From Legionella jamestowniensis (lineage in GTDB: Bacteria > Pseudomonadota > Gammaproteobacteria > Legionellales > Legionellaceae), in assembly GCF_001467745.1 (NCBI RefSeq), contig NZ_LNYG01000013.1, positions 2,164,292 through 2,228,291 on the forward strand: a stretch of 64,000 bases of DNA, written 5' to 3'. This document shows positions 34,147-43,224 of the stretch, in pieces. Every line of letters starts with the position of its first letter. The first letter of the stretch is position 1. The notes beneath the pieces were generated by a model. The model made no database searches. It was not told the DNA's origin and saw only the letters and a list, made by a program, of their open reading frames with translations. The translations under genes and the position numbers were made by a program.

Positions 34147-35625
34147 TTATGTTGGGGATGTCGTTGGAGTAGCAGTAGGATCTGGTTGTGGGGTTGGCAT
34201 TGGAGCGCTACGAAGTTCAGCCAGTTTTGCTTTATATTCAGCGGTATCCTTAGGAGGTTTGGCTTCATCTTCTCGCACTGCTTTTAATTTCTTTGCAATT
34301 TTTTGCGTTGCGGTAAAACGAGACATTTCCTTACCATCAAAAATACCTGCAGCTTCGTCCTTTTTACCAGGATTTGTAAGTTTTCTCTCTGCTTTATTTA
34401 CAATAATAGAAATTTTATCTGGTTCAAATCCTGCGTTAATGCAGGACTCATACATTTTTCTGGCATATTCCTCGGCTTCTTCAGGATCTTTGTCATAGTT
34501 GACATTAATTGTTACAGTCTCGTTGCCCGCAGCTTTAAATGCTTCTGCAAGACTTTGCATATCATAATCTACATTTTGATGATAACTGTTATAGAAAAGG
34601 ACACCAAATTTGGGAAGTTGAATGTTAAAGCTGCCATCTTCAAGAACGTTTATTTTTCTGCCGGTGATCGTCTTTAATGGGAAATCCTGGACACGGATAT
34701 TCCTTAGCTGAGAACTATCAGGAGTTAGCGTTATTTCCCCATGTTCGCCCGGGGTTTGGTTCAATTTTTTTTCATTTGCTTCGATTGCTTCATCAATAGC
34801 CTTTTGAAGGTCCTTAAATTTTTTACCTTCCAGGGTACGCATTGCTGCAATAAAAGCAATACGGTCATGTTCCTTTTGAATCCCTTTATGAGTGGTGATG
34901 ATACTTTCATTAGACGTTGTTTCAAATTGTTTTAGCAGCGAATCATTTGCTTTCTCTAAAGATCCTGCCAATTCATCTATCGCTTCCTTTGCCTCTTCAT
35001 CGTCCAAACCTGTACCATTTTTGAAGTCATTCATAAAGGCTGAATTGGTTTTTAAGTCTTCGATATTTTGTTTAGCACCTTCTTGATATTTCTTTATAGC
35101 ATCCATTGCCTCTACTTTGGCAGCATGGAGCATTCCAGGAAGATTTTTAATGAGCGAATTATAGGCTTGCATTTCTTCAGGCGTACCTGTAAGAGGAGGA
35201 TTTTGCAATCTCTCATTAAGCATCTTCATGTCAGCATTATATTGAGCAAGTGCTGTTTTTAGAGCTTCCGTTTCAGTAAGGGCATCTTTAATCGCAGTTT
35301 TGACAGGGGCTGCATGTGCATTATCTGGCTTTTGCAAGTTATCCCAATGAGCCCCTTTGAGAGCAGGCATTGTAATGGGATTTCCTTTATCATCTTTTTT
35401 ACCTGTCTCGACCTGGAATTTTAAAAGATCATTCAATCCCTTAGGATGGTCTTTTTGATAAGTAGTAAACGTATCAGTTCCAGATACCCCATTGGCAAGA
35501 TGAATACTGTCTAGGTATTGCTGAATGAATTCTTTTCGTTTCGCGAGACTGAAATATTTATCGAGTTCTTTAGTAGTACTAAAATATCTAAATAGTGGAT
35601 AATTAAAAAGGCCGGGCATGATCAT
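34147..35625 (-). CDS. Hypothetical coiled-coil protein, candidate effector
   Basis: Protein of 492 residues that I do not recognise. Residues about 100-300 are long amphipathic helices rich in Lys, Glu and Ala, suggesting coiled coil. A compact mixed region follows (about 310-400), and the C-terminus is low-complexity Pro/Thr (PMPTPQPDPTATPTTSPT). There is no signal peptide or membrane helix. Met3 (35619) may be the true start, since AGCAGG is 9 bases before it and only 3 before Met1. The promoter has two TTAAT half-sites 5 bases apart, like PmrA-regulated Dot/Icm effector genes, and the terminator is strong. A secreted role is inferred only. Confidence 0.68.
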   Translation of the reverse strand: MIMPGLFNYPLFRYFSTTKELDKYFSLAKRKEFIQQYLDSIHLANGVSGTDTFTTYQKDHPKGLNDLLKFQVETGKKDDKGNPITMPALKGAHWDNLQKPDNAHAAPVKTAIKDALTETEALKTALAQYNADMKMLNERLQNPPLTGTPEEMQAYNSLIKNLPGMLHAAKVEAMDAIKKYQEGAKQNIEDLKTNSAFMNDFKNGTGLDDEEAKEAIDELAGSLEKANDSLLKQFETTSNESIITTHKGIQKEHDRIAFIAAMRTLEGKKFKDLQKAIDEAIEANEKKLNQTPGEHGEITLTPDSSQLRNIRVQDFPLKTITGRKINVLEDGSFNIQLPKFGVLFYNSYHQNVDYDMQSLAEAFKAAGNETVTINVNYDKDPEEAEEYARKMYESCINAGFEPDKISIIVNKAERKLTNPGKKDEAAGIFDGKEMSRFTATQKIAKKLKAVREDEAKPPKDTAEYKAKLAELRSAPMPTPQPDPTATPTTSPT

Positions 35626-35655
35626 ACACCTGCTTTAAGGATCTTCAATAAAAAA

Positions 35656-35688
35656 AGTATAACACCAATTTATTAACTAATAATTAAG
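35656..35688 (-). promoter_or_regulatory. Promoter with PmrA-like tandem box
   Basis: Read on the minus strand: CTTAAT, 5 bases, GTTAAT (35688-35672), then 10 bases, then TATACT (35661-35656). PmrA sites are tandem CTTAA-type hexamers spaced by 5 bases placed at the -35 region, and PmrA activates many effector genes in Legionella. The second hexamer has G instead of C. The match is by eye. Confidence 0.5.
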
Positions 35689-35698
35689 ATCTTTCAGA

Positions 35699-36475
35699 TT
35701 ACCAGGCTGGAATTGCTCCATCACCAAACAGTTGTTTTGCTTTTGCAGCTACAGCAGGTGAATTCATGGCTTTAACAAATTTTTCAAGTTGTGGTTTTTT
35801 ACTGCTGTTTTGACGAATGACGATTAAATTGGCATAAGGGGAATCTTTCCCTTCTCGGTAGAGGGCATCACGAGTAGGACTTAGTCCTGCAGGAATAGCA
35901 AACGTCGTATTAATCACGGCAGCATCGACGTCATCTAAAACACGCGGCAATTGTGCTGCATCGAGTTCTTTAATGATCAAATGCTTGGGATTAGATGCGA
36001 TATCGGCAGTAGAGGCGGTATTGCTGTTTTTTAAAGTAATTAAGCCTGCTTTTTGTAAAAGCAACAGTGCCCGCGCTTCATTACTTGGATCATTAGGGAT
36101 GGCAATAATAGCCTTATTTTTTAATTGTTTTAGCGATTTAATTTTATGCGAATAAATTCCTGTTGGATAAATAAACGTTTTACCGATGACTTCCAAATTA
36201 TAGCCATGGGCTTTCATCGCTGCTTGTAAATAAGGTAGATGTTGATAGACATTGGCATCCAGGCTACCGTCATCCAGCGCCTCATTTGGCAGATTGTAAT
36301 CATTAAATTCAACAATTTTTACGTCCAAGCCATAGTCTTTTAAAGCCACGTCTTTAGCGACTTCTACCAGTTCAGTTTCAGGACCAGCTATTGTTCCAAT
36401 GTTCAACGTATTAGGAGAAGGCTTATGGCAGGCAACAACTAAACTTACAAGAACGAACAGACTTAAAATACGCAT
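35699..36475 (-). CDS. metQ: Methionine-binding lipoprotein MetQ
   Basis: Substrate-binding lipoprotein of the MetNIQ methionine importer, 258 residues. It has a signal peptide with lipobox VVAC (MRILSLFVLVSLVVAC), then LNIGTIAGPETELVEVAKD typical of NLPA/MetQ. The middle DANVYQHLPYLQAAMKAHGYNL and the later DAAVINTTFAIPAGL complete the fold. ATG 36475 is chosen because AGGAGAG lies 5 bases upstream and the signal peptide starts there. Third gene of metN-metI-metQ. Confidence 0.95.
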   Translation of the reverse strand: MRILSLFVLVSLVVACHKPSPNTLNIGTIAGPETELVEVAKDVALKDYGLDVKIVEFNDYNLPNEALDDGSLDANVYQHLPYLQAAMKAHGYNLEVIGKTFIYPTGIYSHKIKSLKQLKNKAIIAIPNDPSNEARALLLLQKAGLITLKNSNTASTADIASNPKHLIIKELDAAQLPRVLDDVDAAVINTTFAIPAGLSPTRDALYREGKDSPYANLIVIRQNSSKKPQLEKFVKAMNSPAVAAKAKQLFGDGAIPAW

Positions 36476-36508
36476 TAATTCTCTCCTCATGAACACTTTA
36501 ATCTATTT

Positions 36509-37156
36509 TTAATTATGAGCAAAACGACGCGCCAGGCGATCGCCTCCCATTTGCAACAATTGCACAATGACAACCAATATCACTACGGTAGCCAGCATAA
36601 TTCCCACGTTGAAACGCTGATAACCATAACGGATGGCTAAATCTCCCAAACCGCCACCGCCAACAGTACCTGCCATGGCAGAATAATTCACCAAAGTAAT
36701 TGCGGTGACAGTAGTTGCCTGAATTAAGGCTGGGAATGCTTCTGGCAATAGAATGAATCGAATCATTTGCCAAGTGGTTGTACCCATAGAAAAACCAGCC
36801 TCGATAAGGCCATTGGGAAGGTTTTGGTAGATATTGTCAACCAGCCGGGCAAAAAAAGGTGTTGCTCCCAGGGTCAGGGGTACCATGGCTGCATGGATAC
36901 CAATGGATGTGCCTACCAGTAAACGGGTAAAAGGAATTAATGCAACCAACAAAATAATAAAAGGAATGGAACGACTAAAGTTAATCAATCCTGATATTAA
37001 ACGACTTAAAAGGGCATGTGGTTTGATTTTAGTGCTACTAAAAAGCAAGGTCCCCAGCGGTAAACCGAGCACAATGGCAAACAGGGTACTGACGATTACC
37101 ATATAAAGCGTTTCGCCACTGGCTATTAATAAATCATAAAGCATTGTCAGTGACAT
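36509..37156 (-). CDS. metI: Methionine ABC transporter permease MetI
   Basis: Inner-membrane permease of 215 residues with about five helices. It has the binding-protein-dependent transport (EAA) loop at [23 protein letters not shown], plus the family segments [21 protein letters not shown] and [24 protein letters not shown]. It overlaps the 3' end of metN by 23 bases and is followed 33 bases later by metQ. Confidence 0.95.
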   Translation of the reverse strand: MSLTMLYDLLIASGETLYMVIVSTLFAIVLGLPLGTLLFSSTKIKPHALLSRLISGLINFSRSIPFIILLVALIPFTRLLVGTSIGIHAAMVPLTLGATPFFARLVDNIYQNLPNGLIEAGFSMGTTTWQMIRFILLPEAFPALIQATTVTAITLVNYSAMAGTVGGGGLGDLAIRYGYQRFNVGIMLATVVILVVIVQLLQMGGDRLARRFAHN

Positions 37157-38159
37157 AACCTAAAATCTCCACCGTTAAATTGGATTCTTCACAGCGCTTG
37201 ATGAATAATTCCAATAAATTGTTATCTGCTAGTAATTCAACCACCAATACACCACAAGTAATCATGTCAAAGCGGTCAATATTGGCCAATAAGATATTGA
37301 TATCTAAATTTAATTCGCGACTGGTTTTACTGATAAACGGTACAGTAGCATTTTCTCCCTGAAAAAATAAACGCAATAAGGGTTTGTTATTGGGTATATT
37401 AGAGAGCGAATTGCGAAGACATGCTGGTAGTTGCGGGCTTAATTGGGCGTAAAGCATACTGCGGGCTAAACCCTCCTTATGGTTAAACACATTAGCCAAT
37501 GCCGTGGTTTCTATGATTGTGCCTGCTTCCATCACTGCAAGGCGATGACAAATACGCTTCACTACTTCCATTTCGTGCGTAATTAAAACAATAGTAAGCC
37601 CATAAAGGCTGTTGATTTTTTTAAGTAACTCTAAAATGGAACTGGTTGTTTCAGGGTCTAAAGCGGAAGTTGCTTCATCACAAAGTAAAATTTTGGGGGA
37701 ACAACTCAGTGCTCTTGCAATAGCTACTCGCTGTTTTTGGCCACCACTGAGTTGTTCGGGATAAAAATTTATCTTATCTTCTAGTTCAACCAAGGGCAGC
37801 AACTCCTCAATCCTGGCTTTTATCGCTGCATCAGACATCCCCTGGATGCGCATGGGGAGGGCAATATTTTCATAAACAGTTTTAGAATTTAGCAGATTAA
37901 AGTGTTGAAAAATCATTGCCATCTTATGGCGCGCAACGCGTAGTTGTCGAGCAGAAAGGGTTGTTAAGTCTTCATTGTCAATAATGATCTCACCGCTGTC
38001 TGGATGTTCCAATAAATTAATGGAACGCAACAGGGTTGACTTACCTGCGCCACTTTTGCCGATGATGCCAAAAATCTCGCCTTCTTGCACGAATAGATCC
38101 ACATTGCGCAAGGCAATAGTATTGGCATAGGATTTATTTAAGCCATTTAATTCAATCAT
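37134..38159 (-). CDS. metN: Methionine ABC transporter ATP-binding protein MetN
   Basis: ATPase of the methionine importer, 341 residues. Walker [10 protein letters not shown] (34-42), Q-loop MIFQHFNLL, signature [15 protein letters not shown] and Walker [13 protein letters not shown] are all present. The C-terminal 90 residues form an NIL domain, which binds methionine and inhibits transport when methionine is plentiful. First gene of metN-metI-metQ. Its leader carries a candidate SAM-II riboswitch, giving a second layer of feedback. Confidence 0.97.
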   Translation of the reverse strand: MIELNGLNKSYANTIALRNVDLFVQEGEIFGIIGKSGAGKSTLLRSINLLEHPDSGEIIIDNEDLTTLSARQLRVARHKMAMIFQHFNLLNSKTVYENIALPMRIQGMSDAAIKARIEELLPLVELEDKINFYPEQLSGGQKQRVAIARALSCSPKILLCDEATSALDPETTSSILELLKKINSLYGLTIVLITHEMEVVKRICHRLAVMEAGTIIETTALANVFNHKEGLARSMLYAQLSPQLPACLRNSLSNIPNNKPLLRLFFQGENATVPFISKTSRELNLDINILLANIDRFDMITCGVLVVELLADNNLLELFIKRCEESNLTVEILGYVTDNAL

Positions 38160-38204
38160 GATTTAACCCAAGAGTAACAGCGCGCAGGGTAAAGAAGGAA
38201 GAGA

Positions 38205-38280
38205 AACCCGCTTTAGCCGTATTTACAATAGTTTTATCTATTGAGCGCCCGCAAGCTGAATTTTCAAATCGGCGCAAGGT
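38205..38280 (-). ncRNA. Candidate SAM-II riboswitch upstream of metNIQ
   Basis: Read on the minus strand, stem P1 is GCGCC (38275-38271) with GGCGC (38249-38245). Its loop holds GATTTG (38270-38265) and GCTTGC (38256-38251). Downstream is GCTAAAGC (38217-38210), whose AAGC can pair with GCTT in the loop to form the H-type pseudoknot. GATTTG, CTTGC and GCTAAAGC are the conserved marks of SAM-II aptamers. The linker contains an extra perfect hairpin CAATAG / CTATTG (38243-38226). The aptamer ends about 45 bases before the metN ATG, and an ACCC / GGGT pairing there could hide the ribosome site. SAM would then shut off methionine import. Confidence 0.72.
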
Positions 38281-38281
38281 C

Positions 38282-38287
38282 AGTATA
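38282..38287 (-). promoter_or_regulatory. -10 element of metNIQ
   Basis: TATACT on the minus strand, placed so that transcription begins at the first bases of the riboswitch aptamer. No good -35 box is visible; TTAAGG 15 bases upstream is the best candidate. Confidence 0.5.
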
Positions 38288-38365
38288 ATAGCGGATCTTT
38301 TTCCTTAAGGAAACTCTTAATTTAATTTTTGTTCTCAGTGTACAGGACAAAATTTTTTTCTGTGG

Positions 38366-38448
38366 TCGTTGCGAGCGAAGTGAGGCAATCCAGAACAGAT
38401 TTTTGTTTTAGAGATCGTATCGGATTACTTCACTGGCGCTCGCAAAGA
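38366..38448. repeat. Dispersed inverted-repeat element (GCGAGCGAAGTGAGGCAATCC type)
   Basis: GCGAGCGAAGTGAGGCAATCC (38371-38391) is mirrored, with small differences, by GGATTACTTCACTGGCGCTCGC (38422-38443). The arms enclose about 30 bp. The CGTTGCGAGCGAAGTGAGGCAATCC wording is familiar from short palindromic repeats in several intracellular bacteria. It lies in the gap between the riboswitch and the 449-residue protein gene and carries no gene. Confidence 0.55.
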
Positions 38449-38597
38449 TGTGATTCTAAATGTTGCTTTGTCCACAGGACAGAGGGGGTGATCTGTAAGT
38501 CATCAGTATGTAGGCAATGCAAAAGAAGTTAGTGATCTATTTTCTGATTGACGATATATTTTATCAGTCTTTTCCTTTCGAATGGAAGTAAGTTGTC

Positions 38598-39947
38598 ATG
38601 ACGCAAAAGCTAAAAAATAAAACCACCCAATTACAAAAATTAGAGACTAGCTATAATGCCAGATTAGCACAAATCCGCAGCGAATATCGCAGGTTACTAG
38701 AAGAAGTAAGGGACTTTAAAAAGCATACCCATGAAGTAAAGCGAAGTGTTAAATTCGTTTCAGCTTTTGCACAAAAGGTCATTAATCCTTTAATGGAACT
38801 TGAAGCTGATGCTCTCAAGTTAGGTAAGGAGACACAAAAGCTTCCTTCTTTTATTAAATCAAGACATCTTAAAGAATTTATAGAGTTTGAACCCATACTA
38901 ATGCACTCATTTATTAAGAAACATACCTGGCTGCGACGTTTATTAAGGGCCTATAATTCAGGTAACAAGAGCAGTGCAATAGAGACATTGAAGGAGGTTA
39001 TAACTTCAAATCCAGCGCACAAAAGTCTTCTGATATATCTGAATCGCTATGAAAATAAAACACTTGTAGAATTCAGTAACTACAATACAAAAAAGCGCAA
39101 AGTTGAATCCCTAATTAAATCGATTGCAACCTATACTTCAACAGCTAGCGATAACGGTTATTCCCCGGTGGAAGACGAAGAACAGTTTAAAACCATCCCC
39201 TATCAGCAACTTGATGATTCTTTGCGTATGCAACAAGCAAAAATTTTAGAGCATATTCGTATTGAACTTATCAGTATTGAAACCCGCTTGCTTGCTCAAG
39301 AATCAAAGATTTTTAAATCAAGCTCAATTTACCGGGAAACCAATCCGAACAGACAGGAATGTTTAGTAAAAAATCATTTACAGGACTATAAAGAGTCATT
39401 GCTAAGTTATGATGAAGCATTAATGTTTCTTAAAAATATTTTGGAAAGCCAACAACCTATCACGCAATGGTTTAGACATCGTCTAATTGAGGATGCGACC
39501 GTAAGATTTAAAAAGGATAGCAAAGAGTACTTGGCTGCCAGCGAAAATCCTGTGAAGCAGCAAAGGCTGTTAAACAACTACCTGACAGCATTCACAGCTT
39601 CTATTCCGAATGCAGCATTTTTAGAAAAAATTATAACTAGAGAAGAGAAAGAACTGTACTTGCAACAAAAAAAGGAATATGCCCCTTTATTTAAAAGAAA
39701 CGTCAATCCCTTGGCTTTATCAAAGGTAGAGCAAGCAGATACCTATGCACTACGGCAATTGAGGGAGCTATATTACTCCATGGTTGCAGCGGAAGCTGCT
39801 AGGGTTATTCTTATAAAAGCAGATGCGGCAGTGGAGAAAGGCTTGCGAGAAAAAGACAGTCATAAACGACATAGTTTTTTTAGGCATACCAGCGTTACTG
39901 CTATCACCGATAATGCATTTCAACATTCTCCAGGATTTAGTGTATAA
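38598..39947 (+). CDS. Hypothetical helical protein, candidate effector
   Basis: Protein of 449 residues, not recognised. The first 45 residues form a basic coiled coil (QKLKNKTTQLQKLETSYNAR). The remainder is helical and rich in Lys, Glu and Leu, without signal peptide or membrane helix. The last 20 residues are polar. GGAAG lies about 11 bases before the ATG. It stands alone between two intergenic repeats (38.4 and 40.05 kb), a setting typical of acquired or lineage-specific genes. Secretion by Dot/Icm is possible but there is no direct mark. Confidence 0.65.
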   Translation: MTQKLKNKTTQLQKLETSYNARLAQIRSEYRRLLEEVRDFKKHTHEVKRSVKFVSAFAQKVINPLMELEADALKLGKETQKLPSFIKSRHLKEFIEFEPILMHSFIKKHTWLRRLLRAYNSGNKSSAIETLKEVITSNPAHKSLLIYLNRYENKTLVEFSNYNTKKRKVESLIKSIATYTSTASDNGYSPVEDEEQFKTIPYQQLDDSLRMQQAKILEHIRIELISIETRLLAQESKIFKSSSIYRETNPNRQECLVKNHLQDYKESLLSYDEALMFLKNILESQQPITQWFRHRLIEDATVRFKKDSKEYLAASENPVKQQRLLNNYLTAFTASIPNAAFLEKIITREEKELYLQQKKEYAPLFKRNVNPLALSKVEQADTYALRQLRELYYSMVAAEAARVILIKADAAVEKGLREKDSHKRHSFFRHTSVTAITDNAFQHSPGFSV

Positions 39948-39974
39948 AGATACTCACACTAAGATCATGCAAAA

Positions 39975-40140
39975 GAATGAGATATCTGACGTGCTTCGAC
40001 GGCTTTGCGCCCAAAGACGTACGTCATGTCGAACGTAGTGAGACATCTCCATGATGCCAGGAGATCCCTCTCTTTGTTCGGGATGACGTAAGTCTTTCCT
40101 GATGTTTGCCCCAAAGGGGGCTAGGGCGCTCAGGATGACG
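39975..40140. repeat. Palindromic repeat (GTCATGTCGAACGTAGTGAG type)
   Basis: GTCATGTCGAACGTAGTGAG with ACATCTCC (from 40022) is mirrored by GGAGATCCCTC...GTTCGGGATGACG (to 40087), giving an inverted pair of about 28 bp arms. A further GGATGACG (40132-40139) and CCCC-AAA-GGGG (40111-40120) follow. The wording matches parts of the 22.95-23.03 kb region. No gene lies in the gap 39948-40212. Confidence 0.55.
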
Positions 40141-40212
40141 CCGTTTGTTTTATATTTTATGAAGCATTTTATCCTAGTTCTTAAATAAGGGGTGTTGACA
40201 AATTCACCACCC

Positions 40213-42150
40213 TTAATCCTTTAATTCGGGCCTGTTTTTAAAATAATCGAGGGCTTCAGGATTGGCTAGCGATTGGATATTGTTAACCGTTTGTCCATGG
40301 ACTACTTGGCGCACAGCAATTTCTACCACTTTACCACTAATTGTTCTAGGTATATCAGCGACCTGTAAAATTTTTGCGGGTACATGACGTGGGGACGCAT
40401 GATGTCGAATGGTCTGGCGAATATTTTCTTCGATGTCAGTATTGAGTTGCACACCCTCTCTTAACTTTACAAACAAAATTACACGCACATCATCTTGCCA
40501 ATCTTGTCCAATGACCACGCTATCCAGTACTTCGGAAATTTTTTCCACTTGCCTGTAAATTTCAGCAGTACCAATACGTATGCCACCGGGATTAAGCACA
40601 GCATCCGAACGGCCATAGATAATAAGACCATGGTGTTTGGTAATTTCGGCAAAATCACCATGGGCCCAGACATTCGGAAAACGTTCGAAATAAGCATGCT
40701 TATATCTCTTTTTATCAAAGTCTTCCCAAAAACCAACTGGCATGGATGGGAAAGGCTTAATGCAAACCAGTTCGCCACGTTCTTCACGAACAGGTTGTCC
40801 CTGTTCATTAAATACATTGACTGCCATACCAAGTCCAAAGCACTGGAGCTCACCTCGATAGACAGGTAGCATTGGATTGCCTAAGGCAAAACAGGATACA
40901 ATATCAGTGCCGCCGGAAATTGAGCTTAATTGTACATCCGGTTTAACCTGTTGATAAATAAAATCATAATTTTTAGGCAGGAGAGGGGAGCCAGTTGATA
41001 AAATAGCGCGCAAACTTTTCAGTGAGAACTGGTAACGGGGACTGGCTCCAGTTTTTTCTACACTGGAAATAAATTTAGCACTGGTACCAAACACCGTAAT
41101 TTTTTCATCATCAATTAATTTAAATAAACGATTAGCATCCGGGTAAGTCGGGGCTCCATCATAGAGGGTAAGCGTTGCTCCTAAAGCAAGCGTGCTAACC
41201 ATCCAATTCCACATCATCCAGCCACACGTTGTGTAATAAAATAAATTATCATGGGGGCGAATGTCTGTATGTAAGCCCAATTCTTTTAAATGCTGCAGCA
41301 AAGTACCACCAGCACCATGGACGATGCATTTCGGTTTACCTGTAGTTCCTGAGGAAAACAAAATATAAACCGGATGGGCAAAAGGCATTTTTTTAAATTC
41401 AATAGTTTCTGCAGGCTTTATAAATTGTTCCCAATTTACAGCATGGGCTATGTTCGTTGGGTTTTCACGGTGAATAATTGGACAGATAATGATTTTTTTT
41501 ATGGAGGGTATAGCACTTGAAATTTCTAAAATTTTTGCACTGGCCTCATGCTGCTTACCCATATAAAAATGACCATCACAAGCGAAAAGAATTTTGGGCT
41601 CAATTTGTCCTAATCGATCAATGGCCGCTTGCGCGCCAAAGTCAGGGGAACAAGAAGACCAAATAGCACCTAAAGAAGTTGTAGCAAGCATGGCAATAAC
41701 AGTAAAGGCGACGTTGGGCATGATGGCGGCAACACGATCACCTGCAACAACGCCTGCTTCTTTTAATCCCGCCGCACAAGAGGCTACCTCCTGATGCAGT
41801 TGCTTATAACTGAATTTTTTGCGCTCCCCGTTTTCTAGGACACTGACAATAGCCGGGTGATTATCATTGCGACTTAACAGTTTCTCTGCAAAATTAAACG
41901 TTGCCCCTGAAAACCAGATAGCATTGATCATATGATCATAATGATTAAGAATTTCTGTCGCTTCAGTATCAAAATTTACTTTGAAGTACTCACAAATGGT
42001 TTGCCAAAATTGTGCAGGATGTTGAATGGACCATTCGTGAAGCTGTTGATAATGAGTGAATGTTTTCTGGTATTTCTCGCCCGTAAAATTTATAAACTCC
42101 CACATTCTAGTCTGTTTGGGTTCATTGGGTTGCCATACCAGTGTGCTCAT
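40213..42150 (-). CDS. Acetoacetyl-CoA synthetase
   Basis: Acyl-adenylate-forming ligase of 645 residues that activates acetoacetate to acetoacetyl-CoA. AMP-binding motif ILFSSGTTGKPKCIVHG and the acetoacetate-ligase-specific block HTDIRPHDNLFYYTTCGWMMWN are present. DAVLNPGGIRIGTAEIY and RTISGKVVEIAV lie near the C-terminus. The N-terminal WQPNEPK...MWEF pattern separates it from acetyl-CoA synthetase. It lets the cell reuse the acetoacetate released by HMG-CoA lyase of the leucine pathway encoded further along. It is downstream of the agmatine/putrescine genes on the same strand. Confidence 0.93.
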   Translation of the reverse strand: MSTLVWQPNEPKQTRMWEFINFTGEKYQKTFTHYQQLHEWSIQHPAQFWQTICEYFKVNFDTEATEILNHYDHMINAIWFSGATFNFAEKLLSRNDNHPAIVSVLENGERKKFSYKQLHQEVASCAAGLKEAGVVAGDRVAAIMPNVAFTVIAMLATTSLGAIWSSCSPDFGAQAAIDRLGQIEPKILFACDGHFYMGKQHEASAKILEISSAIPSIKKIIICPIIHRENPTNIAHAVNWEQFIKPAETIEFKKMPFAHPVYILFSSGTTGKPKCIVHGAGGTLLQHLKELGLHTDIRPHDNLFYYTTCGWMMWNWMVSTLALGATLTLYDGAPTYPDANRLFKLIDDEKITVFGTSAKFISSVEKTGASPRYQFSLKSLRAILSTGSPLLPKNYDFIYQQVKPDVQLSSISGGTDIVSCFALGNPMLPVYRGELQCFGLGMAVNVFNEQGQPVREERGELVCIKPFPSMPVGFWEDFDKKRYKHAYFERFPNVWAHGDFAEITKHHGLIIYGRSDAVLNPGGIRIGTAEIYRQVEKISEVLDSVVIGQDWQDDVRVILFVKLREGVQLNTDIEENIRQTIRHHASPRHVPAKILQVADIPRTISGKVVEIAVRQVVHGQTVNNIQSLANPEALDYFKNRPELKD

Positions 42151-42181
42151 TTTTATTTTTTCCTTAAAACACGTGTTTAAA

Positions 42182-43222
42182 TTACAGGGATTGAACGTTT
42201 AACGAAGTTAACGGCTGCTGCTGGGTAATACAGTGAATTCCGCCCCCTCCGGCAAATACATCCAGCGCGTCAATTTGTGAAATGTGATAATTCGGAAAAA
42301 GCTGAGTAAATAATTCAAAGGCAGCTTCATCCTCTTTGGGATGCCCAAAAGCTGGCATCACTATTCCTTTATTGGCTAAGTAAAAATTAATATAGGACAG
42401 AGTTAGCCTTTCTTCAGCCAGATAGGTTGCTGGAGGTTGTTCAACGGTAAAAACCTCAAGCTTCCTACCTTTGGCATCCGTGGTTGTTTTTAATAGTTCT
42501 AAATTTTCGTGTAAAATATCATAGTTCGCATCGCTTTTATCATGCGTTATCAGTGCTAATACTTTACCTGGCGCAACAAAGCAGGCAATTTCATCTATAT
42601 GTCCATTGGTTTCATCCCCAACCAGTCCTTTATTCAACCAAATGATTTTGTTTGCATTGAGATAGTTAAAAAGATAAGTTTCAATTTCAGTTTGTGACAG
42701 CTGCGGGTTGCGATTTGGATTGAGTAAGCATTCCCGAGTAGTAAGTACGGTTCCTTCACCATCAACGTGAAAAGAACCACCCTCCATCACCAATGGTACA
42801 TTAAAATAGCGGGCTTGAGTTTGGTTAATAACTGCTGATGCTATTAAATTATCTAAAGAACAATCCTGGTAATTGCCACCCCAGGCATTATGTATCCAGT
42901 CAATGCCAGCTAATTCATGCTGATCGTTAATTAGAAAAGTAGGGCCTGTATCCCTTGTCCAAGAGTCATTCAAAGGTAACGTTATAATGCGAATTTTTTC
43001 ACCACAATATTGCCTGGCTAACTCTTCATCACCGGGGTTGGCCAGCATCATCACCGGCTCATATTGAGCAATTGTTTGGGCAACACGTGCGTAAGCCCGC
43101 CTTGCGCGTTCAAAACCAATTGTCGCCCAGGTTTCTTCATGACAAGGCCATGCCATCCAGCACGCTGCATGCGGGTGCCATTCAGCAGGCATTTTAAAAT
43201 GGGCTTCTTTAGGGGTACTCAT
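42182..43222 (-). CDS. aguA: Agmatine deiminase
   Basis: It hydrolyses agmatine to N-carbamoylputrescine and ammonia. It has 346 residues of the pentein fold: [15 protein letters not shown] at the start, [15 protein letters not shown] (with substrate Asp), [23 protein letters not shown], and catalytic Cys331 in [13 protein letters not shown]. The stop of the upstream arginine decarboxylase lies 2 bases before its ATG. With SpeA and AguB it completes arginine to putrescine. Confidence 0.96.
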   Translation of the reverse strand: MSTPKEAHFKMPAEWHPHAACWMAWPCHEETWATIGFERARRAYARVAQTIAQYEPVMMLANPGDEELARQYCGEKIRIITLPLNDSWTRDTGPTFLINDQHELAGIDWIHNAWGGNYQDCSLDNLIASAVINQTQARYFNVPLVMEGGSFHVDGEGTVLTTRECLLNPNRNPQLSQTEIETYLFNYLNANKIIWLNKGLVGDETNGHIDEIACFVAPGKVLALITHDKSDANYDILHENLELLKTTTDAKGRKLEVFTVEQPPATYLAEERLTLSYINFYLANKGIVMPAFGHPKEDEAAFELFTQLFPNYHISQIDALDVFAGGGGIHCITQQQPLTSLNVQSL

Positions 43223-43224
43223 AA

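Noticed and set aside
34303-34677. 124-codon plus-strand frame inside the 492-residue gene
   Set aside because: It is cysteine- and phenylalanine-rich, as expected from the complement of a charged helical protein; the minus gene has promoter and terminator.
35972-36155. Plus-strand frame inside metQ
   Set aside because: It lies opposite a certain gene and has no ribosome site.
38329-38532. 67-codon plus-strand frame
   Set aside because: It is made almost wholly of the inverted-repeat element; translation of a palindrome, not a gene.
40479-40869. Long frames on both strands inside acetoacetyl-CoA synthetase
   Set aside because: They are shadows of a gene whose motifs are all present.
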